64,000 bases of DNA. Origin: Strigops habroptila. Taxonomy: Eukaryota; Chordata; Aves; Psittaciformes; Psittacidae. The DNA is taken from contig NW_022651110.1 in assembly GCF_004027225.2 (NCBI RefSeq), positions 638,517 through 702,516 on the forward strand, given 5' to 3'. Under the pieces are notes generated by a model that searched no databases, was not told the DNA's origin, and worked only from the letters and a program-made list of their open reading frames with translations. Of this stretch, positions 12,201 through 24,200 are shown one piece after another. Each line of letters begins with the position of its first letter. The first letter of the stretch is position 1. The translations under genes were made by a program, and so were the position numbers.

Positions 12201-15200
12201 AAGCCAAACCCAAAGCGAGAGTTGAATAAATACTCGACTGGTTGCAACAGAGACTCTCAGAGAACACATGGAAGCATCATGTGGGGCTGGGAGCAACACA
12301 AGGAGGAGTTCAAGTCATCTCCGTGAGCTTGGGAGTGGAACTAAGAGGCTCCAGGCTTGGATTTGAATACAAAAGCCATCCAGAGTCACTGTATCCACGT
12401 GGTCGCTGTGCACACGTGGGTCACGCAACAGGTTCCTGCACTGGGGAATCTGAAGCCTTCCAAATTTCCATGTTTTCTTGGTAAAGACACAGCAAAGGGA
12501 ATATGAAGCATGTCACTTTAAACCCAGGAACACAGCCTAAGGGGAAAGCTTCAGCTTAAGCTCCTGCTCTTGTGCAGAGCCCTCTGCTCATCCCTCATGT
12601 TCCTCCTCAACCGCATCCAGCTTTAAACACAACACTGAAGCAAAGCTTGAATTCAGCTCTTCAAATCAAGCTCTAACTCAACTCCTTTTACTTCCAAGGA
12701 CAATTCCCAACCCCATTTCTCCCACCACACACCCACTGCCATCTCCAGGAGATGGGCACAGCGAGGAGCAGGAGATGTTCCCATCACATGCTGAAAGCCT
12801 TGGGGTGACACTGAAGTGATGAGCAAGATCATGGTGCAGGATGCGACCCACTTTTGCCCCCTAAACCTCACTTTGGGGACATTTGCTAGTAGATCTGCCA
12901 CGTTATGAACTGCATGAACCTCTTGTAACCAAACGGTGGCCACAAGATACTTTCCACCCTTCTTAACGAGCAAATACCCAAGTCCTGGCTCTTCAAACAG
13001 CAGCGCTATCCAGAACAACTCGGTCCAGTGAATTCTGGGCACCAGGAGACCTAAATCTTCCCAGGAAACAGGCACAGTCAGCAGGAACATCAGCTGAGCC
13101 CTCCAAACACCTCCCCTTGGCATCAACCTCAGGCTGGCAGCTCTTCATCCTCTAAGGTTTGTTGTACCAAGAAAGAAGAGTCTGGGGGGGGTGGGGGTGT
13201 GTTGTGGTTTCATTTGTGTTCATTATGCTCCAGACTCATCCCAAAAAGCAGCCAAAGTCACATGGAGCAGCCCGGAGAGCCGGGATTACAGGCTCTTTGG
13301 AATTTCAATTACAGACACATAGCTTCTCCCTGCAGGGATCTCTATCATAGGATTAGGCTGAGTAGAACCTAATGATAAGCTCCTTTAAAGACTTCAAGAC
13401 GCTGCCAGAAGCACCAAGTGTCACGGGGTGGTTGGAATCCCCAACACAAGCTTTTAGGCTTTGGAAGGTTCTGGTGCACACTCAGGTTTTGGAGCCTGGA
13501 AGCTGTTTGGGACAGGCTCAGCTCTGGGATAGATAAACCTGTTTGAATGGTTTGGAGCTTCACTGCTGGAGGGGAACCAGCTCAGATCCAAATCCACTTG
13601 GGAAGGAGCCTTTATGGTCCTTTCCCCCCACAGGAACGCCTACAGAAAACAAGGAGCTGATGGGTGAACGCAGATCCCCAGACCAGAGGTTGCATCCTGC
13701 ATGGATGCAACCAGTGACCACACTCTTCTCCTTTCCTCCAGCCCGTAACTGGAGAAGCTTTAGGGGTTTCCCAACTGGAAACCTCATTCCTAAACACAAC
13801 CTTTGCGAAGAACAAAGCCTGAACATTCAAAGCACAGATCCCTTGTGGAATGTGACCCCTCCATGAGCCAGCACTGCCCGGCCCTCTCATCTGCTGGCAC
13901 CTCCATCCATCTGCCCCCAACCCAGCAGCAGGCAGGACACAGCATCAGTAACACCACGTTACACCAGCTCAACCCTTCCCTGTAGATATCCACCCTCCAA
14001 CATGGTTTGGGGTCATCACAAGGGCTTGGGGCTTGAACTCACCATCTCTGTAGGACTGCAGGGACTCATCTCCCCAGGACGTGGGGAACGGGGACAGAGG
14101 AGACCGTGGAATGCTGCACTCAGACATGGGGGTCATGCTCTTGCGAGGCACGAAGCCGTGAGCTTCCCTCTCTCTGCCTGGGGATGAAGGCTCCGCTCCC
14201 ATCGCTGCCTGCAGCATTGGATGCTCCGAGGAGTTGGCCAACAGCTCCTTGAGGATGTTAATGGGCGAGATGGTGAGTTCCCAGTTGGTGATCCCAAAGT
14301 CTCTCAGATGGGCTCTGGCGTGGCTGGAGAGACCGGCGCGCGTGTCGAAGCCGGCGCCGCAGAACTCGCAGCGCATCAGGCTGAAGGTGCTGGGGTCGAA
14401 GTTGGCAACTGTGGGAAGAAGGGGACAGAGTCAACGACACCGGGACAAGCCCATTCTGGTGGTGGTTCTCGCACCCAGGACAACGTGGAGCCGTGGCCAC
14501 CACGGTTGTGGTTGAGCACAGCCCCATACGTACCCAAGTGGTGGTGGGAGGAGAAAAGCCAAGTGGTTAGGGCAAGAAAAGAGGGGCACGGTGAATTGAA
14601 TACATACTACCTTTTTTCTTCTTCTTTTGGAAGGAAAACTTTTGCTCAATAGCTTTGACTTCTTCTGCTGAGATGAAGTGACGGACGTTGTAGCTCACCC
14701 CCACCCTGTTGAGGTGGCCCCGCACGTGGTTCGCCAGCCCGATGCCGTTGTGGAACCGGTCAGGGCAATAGGGACATTTCCTCTCCTCGTTCTTCAGCAT
14801 GGGTGAGTCGGAGTCCAAGAGGTCATCAAGCTCCAGAGGACCCTCCAGAGGAGCGTCCAACAGGAGCATATCCAAGGGAATGGGCTCTTCCATCATGAAG
14901 TCCCGGGATGGGAGTAGCGCTTTCTTCTTGAAGGGCTTTCCCCGGGGCCTCTTTGTCGCTTTGGGATGCAGGTTCACCTCCTCCACGAGGACGATGGGGA
15001 CCATCATCCGCAATTGCTGCTGCTGCTCCTCTGAAGCTATCGAAGAGTCCGTGGCCTTCAAGGTGTCTCTGAATGTCCTCTTGAGGTCCAAGGCAGCTTG
15101 AGGGATGGTGATGGGTTTGATGCCTCTGTTCTCACCCAAATCCATCTCTGTGCTTACGGAGATCTCCTCTTCCATGCTCGCAGCATCGTTGCCCAACATC

Positions 15201-18200
15201 CACTTGTGCCTGAGCTCTTCCAGCCCCATGGGGTGACTCCTGAGAGCATCGCCTTCTCCTTCAAGGGGCTGAGCTGCTCCTTTTTTTTTCAGCTGCTGCA
15301 GAGCAAACTGGGAATAAGCTTTAGCGGAGGGAAAACCGGATAATCCCAAGGTTTTGTGTGGGGCACCATAGGGAGCCGCTTTCCTGGCATGAAACCCTGA
15401 TGCCTGGTAGTCCTTCTTGCCAGCTCCGTTGCTCTTGTTGTGTCTGGGATGAGTTAGAGCAAAACTGGGAACAGCTTCGTAATGGGATGTGCTTTCCTGG
15501 GAAGGCGGTGGGAAAAGCTGCTCTGCTTTGCCAAAGTAATCGGTGTCGGCAAAGCGGGCCGGCCGGGCCGGGCTGTAGGCATCTCTGCTGGTTCCTGGTT
15601 GATTGGGATCATCTTCATACACCTCCGTGTCCCAGGAGAGGTGGGAATGGGCGTATTTCATGTGCTCCTTGAGGATGTTGTCGTTGGGAGCCGGGAAGCT
15701 GCAGAGCACGCAGGTGCTGAGCCCTTTGCTGCTGCTTTGGGCTGGAACCTGCATCTGCAGGGCCACGTGTTCATTTGGTTTGAAGTGTTTGTAGATGCCA
15801 TGCATGGGGCTATCCCGGATTTCTCCACTGGTTGTGCTTCCAAAGAGGTTCAGGTTCTTGGCCCCTTGGTCCTTCCTCTCCTTCACGTGCATCTTGGCGT
15901 GTTGGACAAAGATCTTGGAGGAGTTGGTGCCAAAGACACACTTGGGGCACTGCAGCCGCGCATCCCGGCCTTCGTCTGGGAACTCGTTCAGCTTCTGGAT
16001 CTCTTCAATGATCTTCTCCCTGGACTCTTGGTGGAGCCTCTTGTGCTGCTCCAAAGACGTGGGGTCTCCAAAGGCCCAGCCACACTCGTTGCAGCAGAAC
16101 TGACACTGTCCTCCCAAAGCATCTCTGTCTTGGTCCCTCCCTGGTCCACGATTATGCTGAAGCATGTGATCCATCAAGTGTTCCTTCTTCTTGAAGTAAA
16201 TGCTGCACTCGATGCAGGTGTACACTGTGGGGTCCTCCTCCGGGCCCAGCTCCTCCTTCCCCTGCTCCTCCACCAACACACTGCACACGTAGGGCCTCAT
16301 CTCGATGTCGTAGGAGCTGCAGGGAGCAGGATCCAGAGACATCAACGGGATCCTCTCCACCGAGTCTTCAGCGTTCACTGTCCAGGTCTGTTTGCCCACG
16401 GCCAGGTCCGCGCTGAGCTGAAGACTCGGCTTCGGGATCGTCCACTCGGCCGTGTTGAGCGGGTTGATCTCCCCCAAGTCCGAGTCAACCATCAGCCCCT
16501 TCCTATGGGATGAGGAGCTCTCCAGGGATTTGGCCTTGCTGAGGACAGGGTTCAGTGTTTTCCTGAACAGCGGAGGAGGCACTTCACGCACGGCCTGGCC
16601 CCGGAAGGGCAGGTTGGTTGCTACATCTGTCACCTTGCCCATGTCTTTATAGTGAGGACTTGGGCTTCTGGTGGGTCTTGAGATCCAGTCGACCCTCTGG
16701 ATTCCCCTCTTGCTCTTCTCTAAGTGCTCTTTGCTGAGGCCTTCAAGTTGCTTTGGTTCCGTTTTCAGGTACTTCTCCTCACCGCCGCCAACCGATGCCC
16801 CAGCACAAGGGCTGGGTGTCTCTACTGCTCCCTTGCCACCACCCAGGTCCTCAGAGTCACTCTCCAGTTGCTCAGGGTCCACCTGCACCGTATTTACAAT
16901 CTGGGGCTCCATGGCAAATGGTGACTCCTTTACGCATCGTGTGTCCTTCAAGTCCTTCAAGCCAGAGAGTCTCTTTAAAGTGCTTTCTTCTCTGCCATCG
17001 CCTGCTCTGCTCTCCAGGGTGGAGGTGTCCCAGGCCATGGTTCGCAGGTCTAAGGAGCTCCTTGCATCCGTTCTGTACAAAGCCTTCTTGAACTCCAAAT
17101 GCTCTTCGTTTGTGGAGCTGCAAATGAGTTTGGAGAGTTAATAAGGGCTGAAGGAGACAACAGAGACATTCCCATTGGTGTTACGGTGTGACACGGGATG
17201 GGATTTCATGGTGACTCCCATATTGTCCCAAATAAAGACCCGGGACAAACCCAAGCCCATCCCTTCCCACCTTCCTATGGCCACATTTCTGCATCTTAGA
17301 ATCATGGAATGCTTTGGGTTGGAAGGGACCTTCAAAGCTCATCTAGTCCAACGCGCTGCAATGAGCAGAGACATCAGGTCACCCATCCCTTCTTCTGGCC
17401 TTGCTCCAAGCCTGTTTTGGTGATGGCTCTATCTGCTCCCTACAGTTGCTCTGTCACCTTCATGCCAGGCACAATAGGACTGTCGGGTTCCCATCACCAT
17501 GTTGCCTTTCCCTTGCTCCATCCCACTCTCTGCTTCTCCTTCCCTTTCCCCTCCTAACTTCTTGGGATGCTTGGACACCTTATTGTCCCCTTTATACCCA
17601 GCTCAACAGGGGTATGAGCTCTTAGCAATGATGCTTCTCCCTTCGGGCCAATGAGCTCTTCAAAGCTGCATCAAAATAGACCTCGTGGTCAACATGGACC
17701 ATCCCAAAGATCTCTGGGACCAAAGGGGCAGTTCCAGCCTGGTGGGGTTTTAAGTCCTACATTGGGCTTGGAGGCTTTTTCAGGGAAGAGAGGACATGGT
17801 GAGGACCATGAGGGTGCAACAGAGATGGCTCAAGGGATTGGAGACATCTGGCACGGGATCAGCAGCATGAGACAGGATCTAAAGAGCCTCAAGCCCTTCT
17901 GCTGGGGTGGTGTGGAAGCAGAGAGCCTGAAATGGCACCAGATCCCCACATTTAGGCTTCAGAACTGGGATCCAAGAGATCCAGGAGCCCCAGTGTCCCT
18001 GATGGCAGCTTCATGGGGCTTAAGCAGACTCAATGGTCCTCTGCGTCCCCATCCTGACCCTAATGGTGTGACCCTTCTGTCCTCCACAGCCAGCTTCACG
18101 CCCGGCTTCTCCCTCCACACAGCACCCATGGCCAAGAGCAGGATGCAAACCACCACATCCCAGTTCCTGCCCACTGCTGACCCATCCCTAGGGAAGAAAC

Positions 18201-21200
18201 CTGCTGGATCATGGAGCCCACCACCCGGAGGAGCCCAACGCCTCGTGCTCCAGGGCCAGCAAAACACTGTCTCAAGTTGTGCTGCAGGAGAACAAAGTGC
18301 CTTTGTTGGATGGAGGCAGCAGCACTGCCAGATCTGCACGGATCAAGCTCTCCTTCTTTTCCAACCTATTTATTCCCAGCTTCTTCCTGGGAAAAGCCAA
18401 GTTTAGGGAAGAACTGACCCTCCCAACCCACTTCAGTCGCCATTCCCAGCTCCAAACCTTTCCGTGTTTTAATTCCAGAGGAATGACTGTGGATTGGAGG
18501 CCAGGATCACCATTGTCTGTGATGTGGCAGCGGGGAAATGTGATTCCCACACCACTGAAACCCCACAAACGGGATTTAAACCTGACTAAAACCTGACTAA
18601 AACGTGGTTAAAATGTAAAACATGAGTAAAACGTGAGTAAAACGTGACCAAAGCGTGACTAAAATGTAAAATGTGACTAGAATGTGACCAAAACATGACC
18701 AAAACATGACTAAAACGTGATTAAAAGGTGATTAAAAGGTGATTAAAAGGTGAGTAAAATGTGATTAAAACATAAACCCTGATGAAAACATGAAGAAAAC
18801 ATGAACGAAACATGAGGAAAACCTGAGGAAAATGTGACCAAAACGTGATTAAAACATAAAACATGAGTAAAGTGTGAGTAAAATAGGATTAAATTGTCAC
18901 TAAAACGTGATTAAAATGTAAACCATGAGTAAAACGTGAGTAAAATGTGAGTAAAATGTGACCAAAACACAAAATGTGACTAAAACATGAGTAAAACAGG
19001 ACTAAAATGTGATTAAAACGTCCTAAAACATTATTAAACCGCGACTCAAATATCCCAAAACGTGACTAAACTGTGATTAAAACGGGACTAAAATGCAAAC
19101 CGGGACTAGAACGTCCTAAACCATGACTAAAACATCCCAAAATGTGATTAAAACGTGATTAAAACAGGACTAAAATGTAAAATGTGACTAAAACATGATA
19201 AAAACATGACAAAAACGTGATAAAAACATGATTAAAACCTGCTTAAGACAACTCCTTAAGGAACCTCTGGCCCAGGAAGCAGATGGGCTGGCGCCCCAAT
19301 CCCAGCCCTTCCTGGGTGCTCCGAGCGCTTTGGGACACCCCTTTGGGGCACCCAATGCACCCAGATCAAGCACCCACCTCCCAGCATCGCTCTCCCTCGC
19401 GGCGGGGACAGGATCAGTGGTGCCAAAGGGAACTGGGATGGCTCCAAAGGGAACTGGGATGCTCCGAGGGGAACTGGGATGCTCCAAGTGGAACTGGGAT
19501 GGCTCCAAAGGGAACTGGGATGGCTCCAAAAGGAACTGGGATGGCTCTAAAGGGAACTGGGATGCTCCAAAGGGAACTGGGATGCTCCAAAGGGAACTGG
19601 GATGGCTCCAAGGGGAACTGGGATGCTCTGAGGGGAACTGGGATGCTCCGAGGGGAACTGGGATGGCTCCAAAGGGAACTGGGATGCTCCGAGGGGAACT
19701 GGGATGGCTCCAAAGGGAACCGGGATGGCTCCAAGGGGAACTGGGATGCTCTGAGGGGAACTGGGATGGCTCCAAGGGCAACTGGGATGGCTCCAAAGGG
19801 AACTAGGATGCTCCAAGGGGAACTGGGATGCTCCGAGGGGAACTGGGATGCTCTGAGGGGAATCGGGATGGCTCCAAAGGGAACTGGGATGGCTCCAAAG
19901 GGAACTGGGATGCTCCGAGGGGAACTGGGATGCTCCAAGTGGAACTGGGATGGCTCCAAAGGGAATTGAGATGCTCCGAGGGGAACTGGGATGGCTCTAA
20001 AGGGAACTGGGATGGCTCCAAGGGGAACTGGGATGGCTCCAAAGGGAACTGGGATGCTCCGAGGGGAACTGGGATGGCTCCAAAGGGAACTGGGATGCTC
20101 CGAGAGGAACTGGGATGGCTCCGAGGGGAACTGGGCTGGCTCCAGGGTATGATTTAGGGCAGGCAGAGCAGGGAGGGTTGTTGGGAAGCGGGATAACGGG
20201 ATGCACTGGAGCAGCCCCCACTGCTCTGCAGCGCGGGGACGGAGCTGCCTCGCTCGAGAGGGACCTCTGATGCCCTCCATGGTGGGACAACCCTCTTGAG
20301 GGACACAGGGAGCTATTTGAGGGCTTTGTGACACTGAAGCACAGGGGGAGCAGGATCCATGGAGATATCCCTTGGGAACTTACCCGAGTTCCGTCCTGTG
20401 AGCAGCAGCTGGGACGGCACCGGACAGGGCAGGATCAGGCTCATCTGCAAGAGAGGAAAGCCCCAAGGTCAGTGTCCACCTGAGGCTCCTTCACCACCAT
20501 CTGCAACCAAATGGGGTTTTGGGGGGTATTCCCAGCACGTAACCCCCCTCTGCTCCTGTGCCCGGCATTCCCACCTCAGCCTGGCCTGGGTTATGGGATT
20601 CCCAAGCCCCACTTGAGGGTTTAATCTCATAGGAAGCTGTTTGATGGAGAATCATTCCTGCAGCCAAGCAGGAAGATGGATACCAGCACAAGTGGCTGGA
20701 TAAGGGTTGTCTTGGTCCACCCTGTGGAGAAGACCGGTTCTCCCGGCTCTATGGATGGGGCCTCCATGGCGTTGGCATGCTTCCCTGCCTTTGGAATGGC
20801 ATTCAAGGCTTCTCCAGGTGCTTGAGCATCAGCTGGGGCTTGGAGGAGCTTTGCTTCATGCCAGTGTTGGTTGATCCCTTGGGATGGATCCTCTAAATCA
20901 GTTCCAAGCCTGCTCATGAGACACCAGACAGGAAAATGTCCTGAAGATCTGCTGAGCTCCACCAGACCTGTACATGTCCCTCCTCAAGAGGGGAAAAGCC
21001 TTTGGCTGTGTCTGGATTGGACCTATCTGGCCCAGAGGATCCATTGATCAAGCCTGAGCTCAAGGCAGGACAAGGAGAGGTCTTGCTCCTCATGCTGGAT
21101 CTCCCCATCCTGGTCCATCCTGAGCCGGGACTCACTTGTTCTTCCAGGCTGGGAGCTTGGGAAGCTGAGGTGTAGCTGGGTGAATCCATGAATCCATCTG

Positions 21201-24200
21201 CTTACCTGCTGTGGCTCAGCCCCAGGCAAAGCCAAAGACCTGCCCTGTGTCCCTGCTCCACCATCATCATCACCATCAGCATCGTGGGTCATGGGATGCC
21301 CAAGATACTGCCTGGGGCTCATTGGTGGGGTGGAAAGAAGAGGCCATGGGAATGAGGTTGCCACAGCTTGGAGGAGGGAGCAGATCCAGCACCAACCATG
21401 CCTGTGGCTTATGGAGGAAAGGGATGAGTGAGAAGCAGCTGAACCTCCATCACGTGCTGACCCAGAGAACCTTAACATTGAACGCAAGGGCAGGACCTGC
21501 CCTGAAAGGAGAGGACTTTTAAGGCTCAGCTTCTCCAAGGTCTCACCTGGAGATGATGATGGGGTTGGAGCTTTTGCATCTAGATGCAGAGCTGGGACCA
21601 CCACAGGCAGGGTTTATCCAGCACCGGCACTGTCAGAGCCTGTCCTGGAGATGTGGCAGCATCCCTGGCTCCCACATCAGGCCCTCTTGGCTCCAAAATC
21701 CCTTTGGAAGAGGCTGGTGGGATCCAGGGGAAGCTGCTGAGGTCATGGGAGAGCGTTCAGGAAAACCTGAGTCACTGGTGGGAATGCTGGGGAAAGGATG
21801 GGAAAAATCCCAACCCTTCATAGAATCATGGAATGGGTTGGGTTGGAAAGGACCTTAAAGCTCATCCAGTTCCAACCCCCTGCCACTAGAGCAGGTTGCT
21901 CCAAGCCCCTGTGTCCAACCTGGCCTTGAACCCTGCCAGGGATGGGGCAGCCACAGCTTCTCCATTCAACCCATTCCAGTGTCCCACCACCCTCCCAGGG
22001 AAGAACTTCTTCCTTATCTCCAACCTGAACTTCCCTGTTGCAGTTTGAACCCATCACCCCTTGTCCTATCACTGCTGAAGGTCCTTCTCCACATCCCTGC
22101 AGCCCCCTTCAGCCCCTGGGAGCTGCTCTGAGCTCTCCACGCAGCTTCTCTTCTCCAGCCCCAATGTTCTCAGCCTGGCTCCATTTGGGAGCTGCTCCAG
22201 CCCCTGCTCATCCCTGCGGCCTCCTCTGGCCTTGCTCCAACAGCTCCATGTCCTCCTTATGTTGAGGCCACCAGAGCTGGATGCAGCACCCAAGTGGGGT
22301 GTCACCAGAGCAGAGCAGGGGGGCAGGCTCAGGTGCTCACACTTGGTGCAGCCCAGCACATGGGAGGTTGTTGATGGGTCACATTGAGCTTCTCCTCACC
22401 CAACACCCCCAAATCCTTCTCCTCAGGCTGCCCTTCCAATGGGAAGGCTTTAAACACTTCCCTAACCCCCAGCACGCAGCTGGAGGGGGCAGAGGACACG
22501 GATGACGGCGGAAGCCGGTGGCAGGAGCCTCCCGGGGACTCTTTTGTTCTCCACAGCTCCAGCACGATCCCTATTTTTAGAAGCTGTCTCCTTTAGAGGC
22601 AAACACGAGGTGATTTATCACCTCCTGGGAGCAGGGACCTGCCCTCCCTCCATCCTGCTGCTTGGAAGCAGCGAGAGAAGGGAATTTCATGGCTTGGGCT
22701 TCAGAGGCTCCAAGTTACCCTCTATGGAAATCCAGCTCCTCAAGCCCAGGAGCTGCAGCTCCTCCCCAGAGGGGCAGAGCTGGGTCCATTGCTGAGCTCA
22801 GGCTTCTCCTCCAAGAGGTCAAACACCCTCTAAAGTGGCTGCATCCAAGCAGCAGGTCCAAGCAGGGGACCCTGCCCCTCTGCTCTGCTCTGGTGACACC
22901 CCACTTGGGTGCTGCATCCAGCTCTGGTGGCCTCAACATAAGGAGGACATGGAGCTGTTGGAGCAAGGCCAGAGGAGGCCACGAGGATGAGCAGGGGCTG
23001 GAGCAGCTCCCAAATGGAGCCAGGCTGAGAACATTGGGGCTGGAGAAGAGAAGCTGCGTGGAGAGCTCAGAGCAGCTTCCAGGGGCTGAAGGGGGCTCCA
23101 GGGATGTGGAGAAGGACCTTCAGCAGTGATAGGACAAGGGGTGATGGGTTCAAACTGCAACAGGGAAGTTCAGGTTGGAGATAAGGAAGAAGTTCTTCCC
23201 CATGAGGGTGGTGGGACACTGGAAGGGGTTGAATGGAGAAGGTTTGGGTGCCCCATCGCTGGCAGTGTTCAAGGCCAGGTTGGACACAGGGGCTTGGAGC
23301 AACCTGCTCCAGTGGAAGGTGTCCCTGCCTGTGGCAGGGGTTGGAGCTGGATGATCTCAAGGTCCTTTCTAACCCAAACCATTCCATGATTCTATGGACA
23401 TGGGGCCATGGGTCTCTCCTCAATGTTCTTCCTCTCTCCCAAGAGTTAAAGCACCAACCAGGACATGGAGACACTTCGAAGTCAAACCACTGCGTGAGCC
23501 CATGGCCAAAACACACCCAAAAAAGGCAGAGATAAGGGAGAAACCTGTGAGATTCCCAGTGCAGGAGCAGTTACATGGAGACCAGGAGACCTCCTGGACC
23601 CAGCTCTAGATAGATTTGGTGATGGTCAATTACAAAGCAGCCTAGCTTTGCTTTGAGCACAGGGATGGGATGAAGACCTCTGGAGGGTTCTTCCAACCTC
23701 AATTATTCCACCATTTTAGGATTAAAAACCCAAAGAAGAGTCTGAAGCCAAGAGGTCTTTTGGATGGTGGTTTCCATCAAGACCTTAGATGGAAACAAGG
23801 AGAGGACCTCCTGAAGAGTTAAACCAAGAGCTTGCAGCAGATGTCTCATGAGAGCCTTAAGGAGCAGAGAGGGGTGAGGATGGACAGAAAACTCTTTCAG
23901 AAGACTATTAGTTCCCAAATTTCAGAAGCTGTTGGACTGTGAGAGGCTCCATCCTGGAATACAACAGGATGGGATGAAGGACACCCCTCCGACCTCCTGC
24001 ATCTCCCACCTCAGCAATGAAGAATGAGGAAGGAGCCTCCGCTCCAACTCCAGTAGCTCCCAGATCCAGTTCCCGCTGCAGAAGGACCAGCACTTCCAAA
24101 GGACATCAGGCTATGGACGAGGTGCAGCCTCCACCCATGGAAGGACAAGAAGAGGTTCCTCACAGGGTCATGACTTGGTTTAGACCCCAACGGAGCTCCT

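Larger units (their letters stand above)
7591..14042. other. WIZ intron 5, long unique stretch
   Basis: Apart from CR1 scraps at 9546-9606 and 10020-10268, no gene is recognised. An uninterrupted minus-strand frame at 12653-13126 (157 codons) has normal-looking composition but no motif I recognise. Its codons do not extend into clear splice sites, so I leave it uncalled. Confidence 0.5.

Noticed and set aside
19283-20334. Long ORFs on both strands (228 and 306 codons)
   Set aside because: Products of the 20/21-bp array; the minus-strand frame is only [10 protein letters not shown] repeats.
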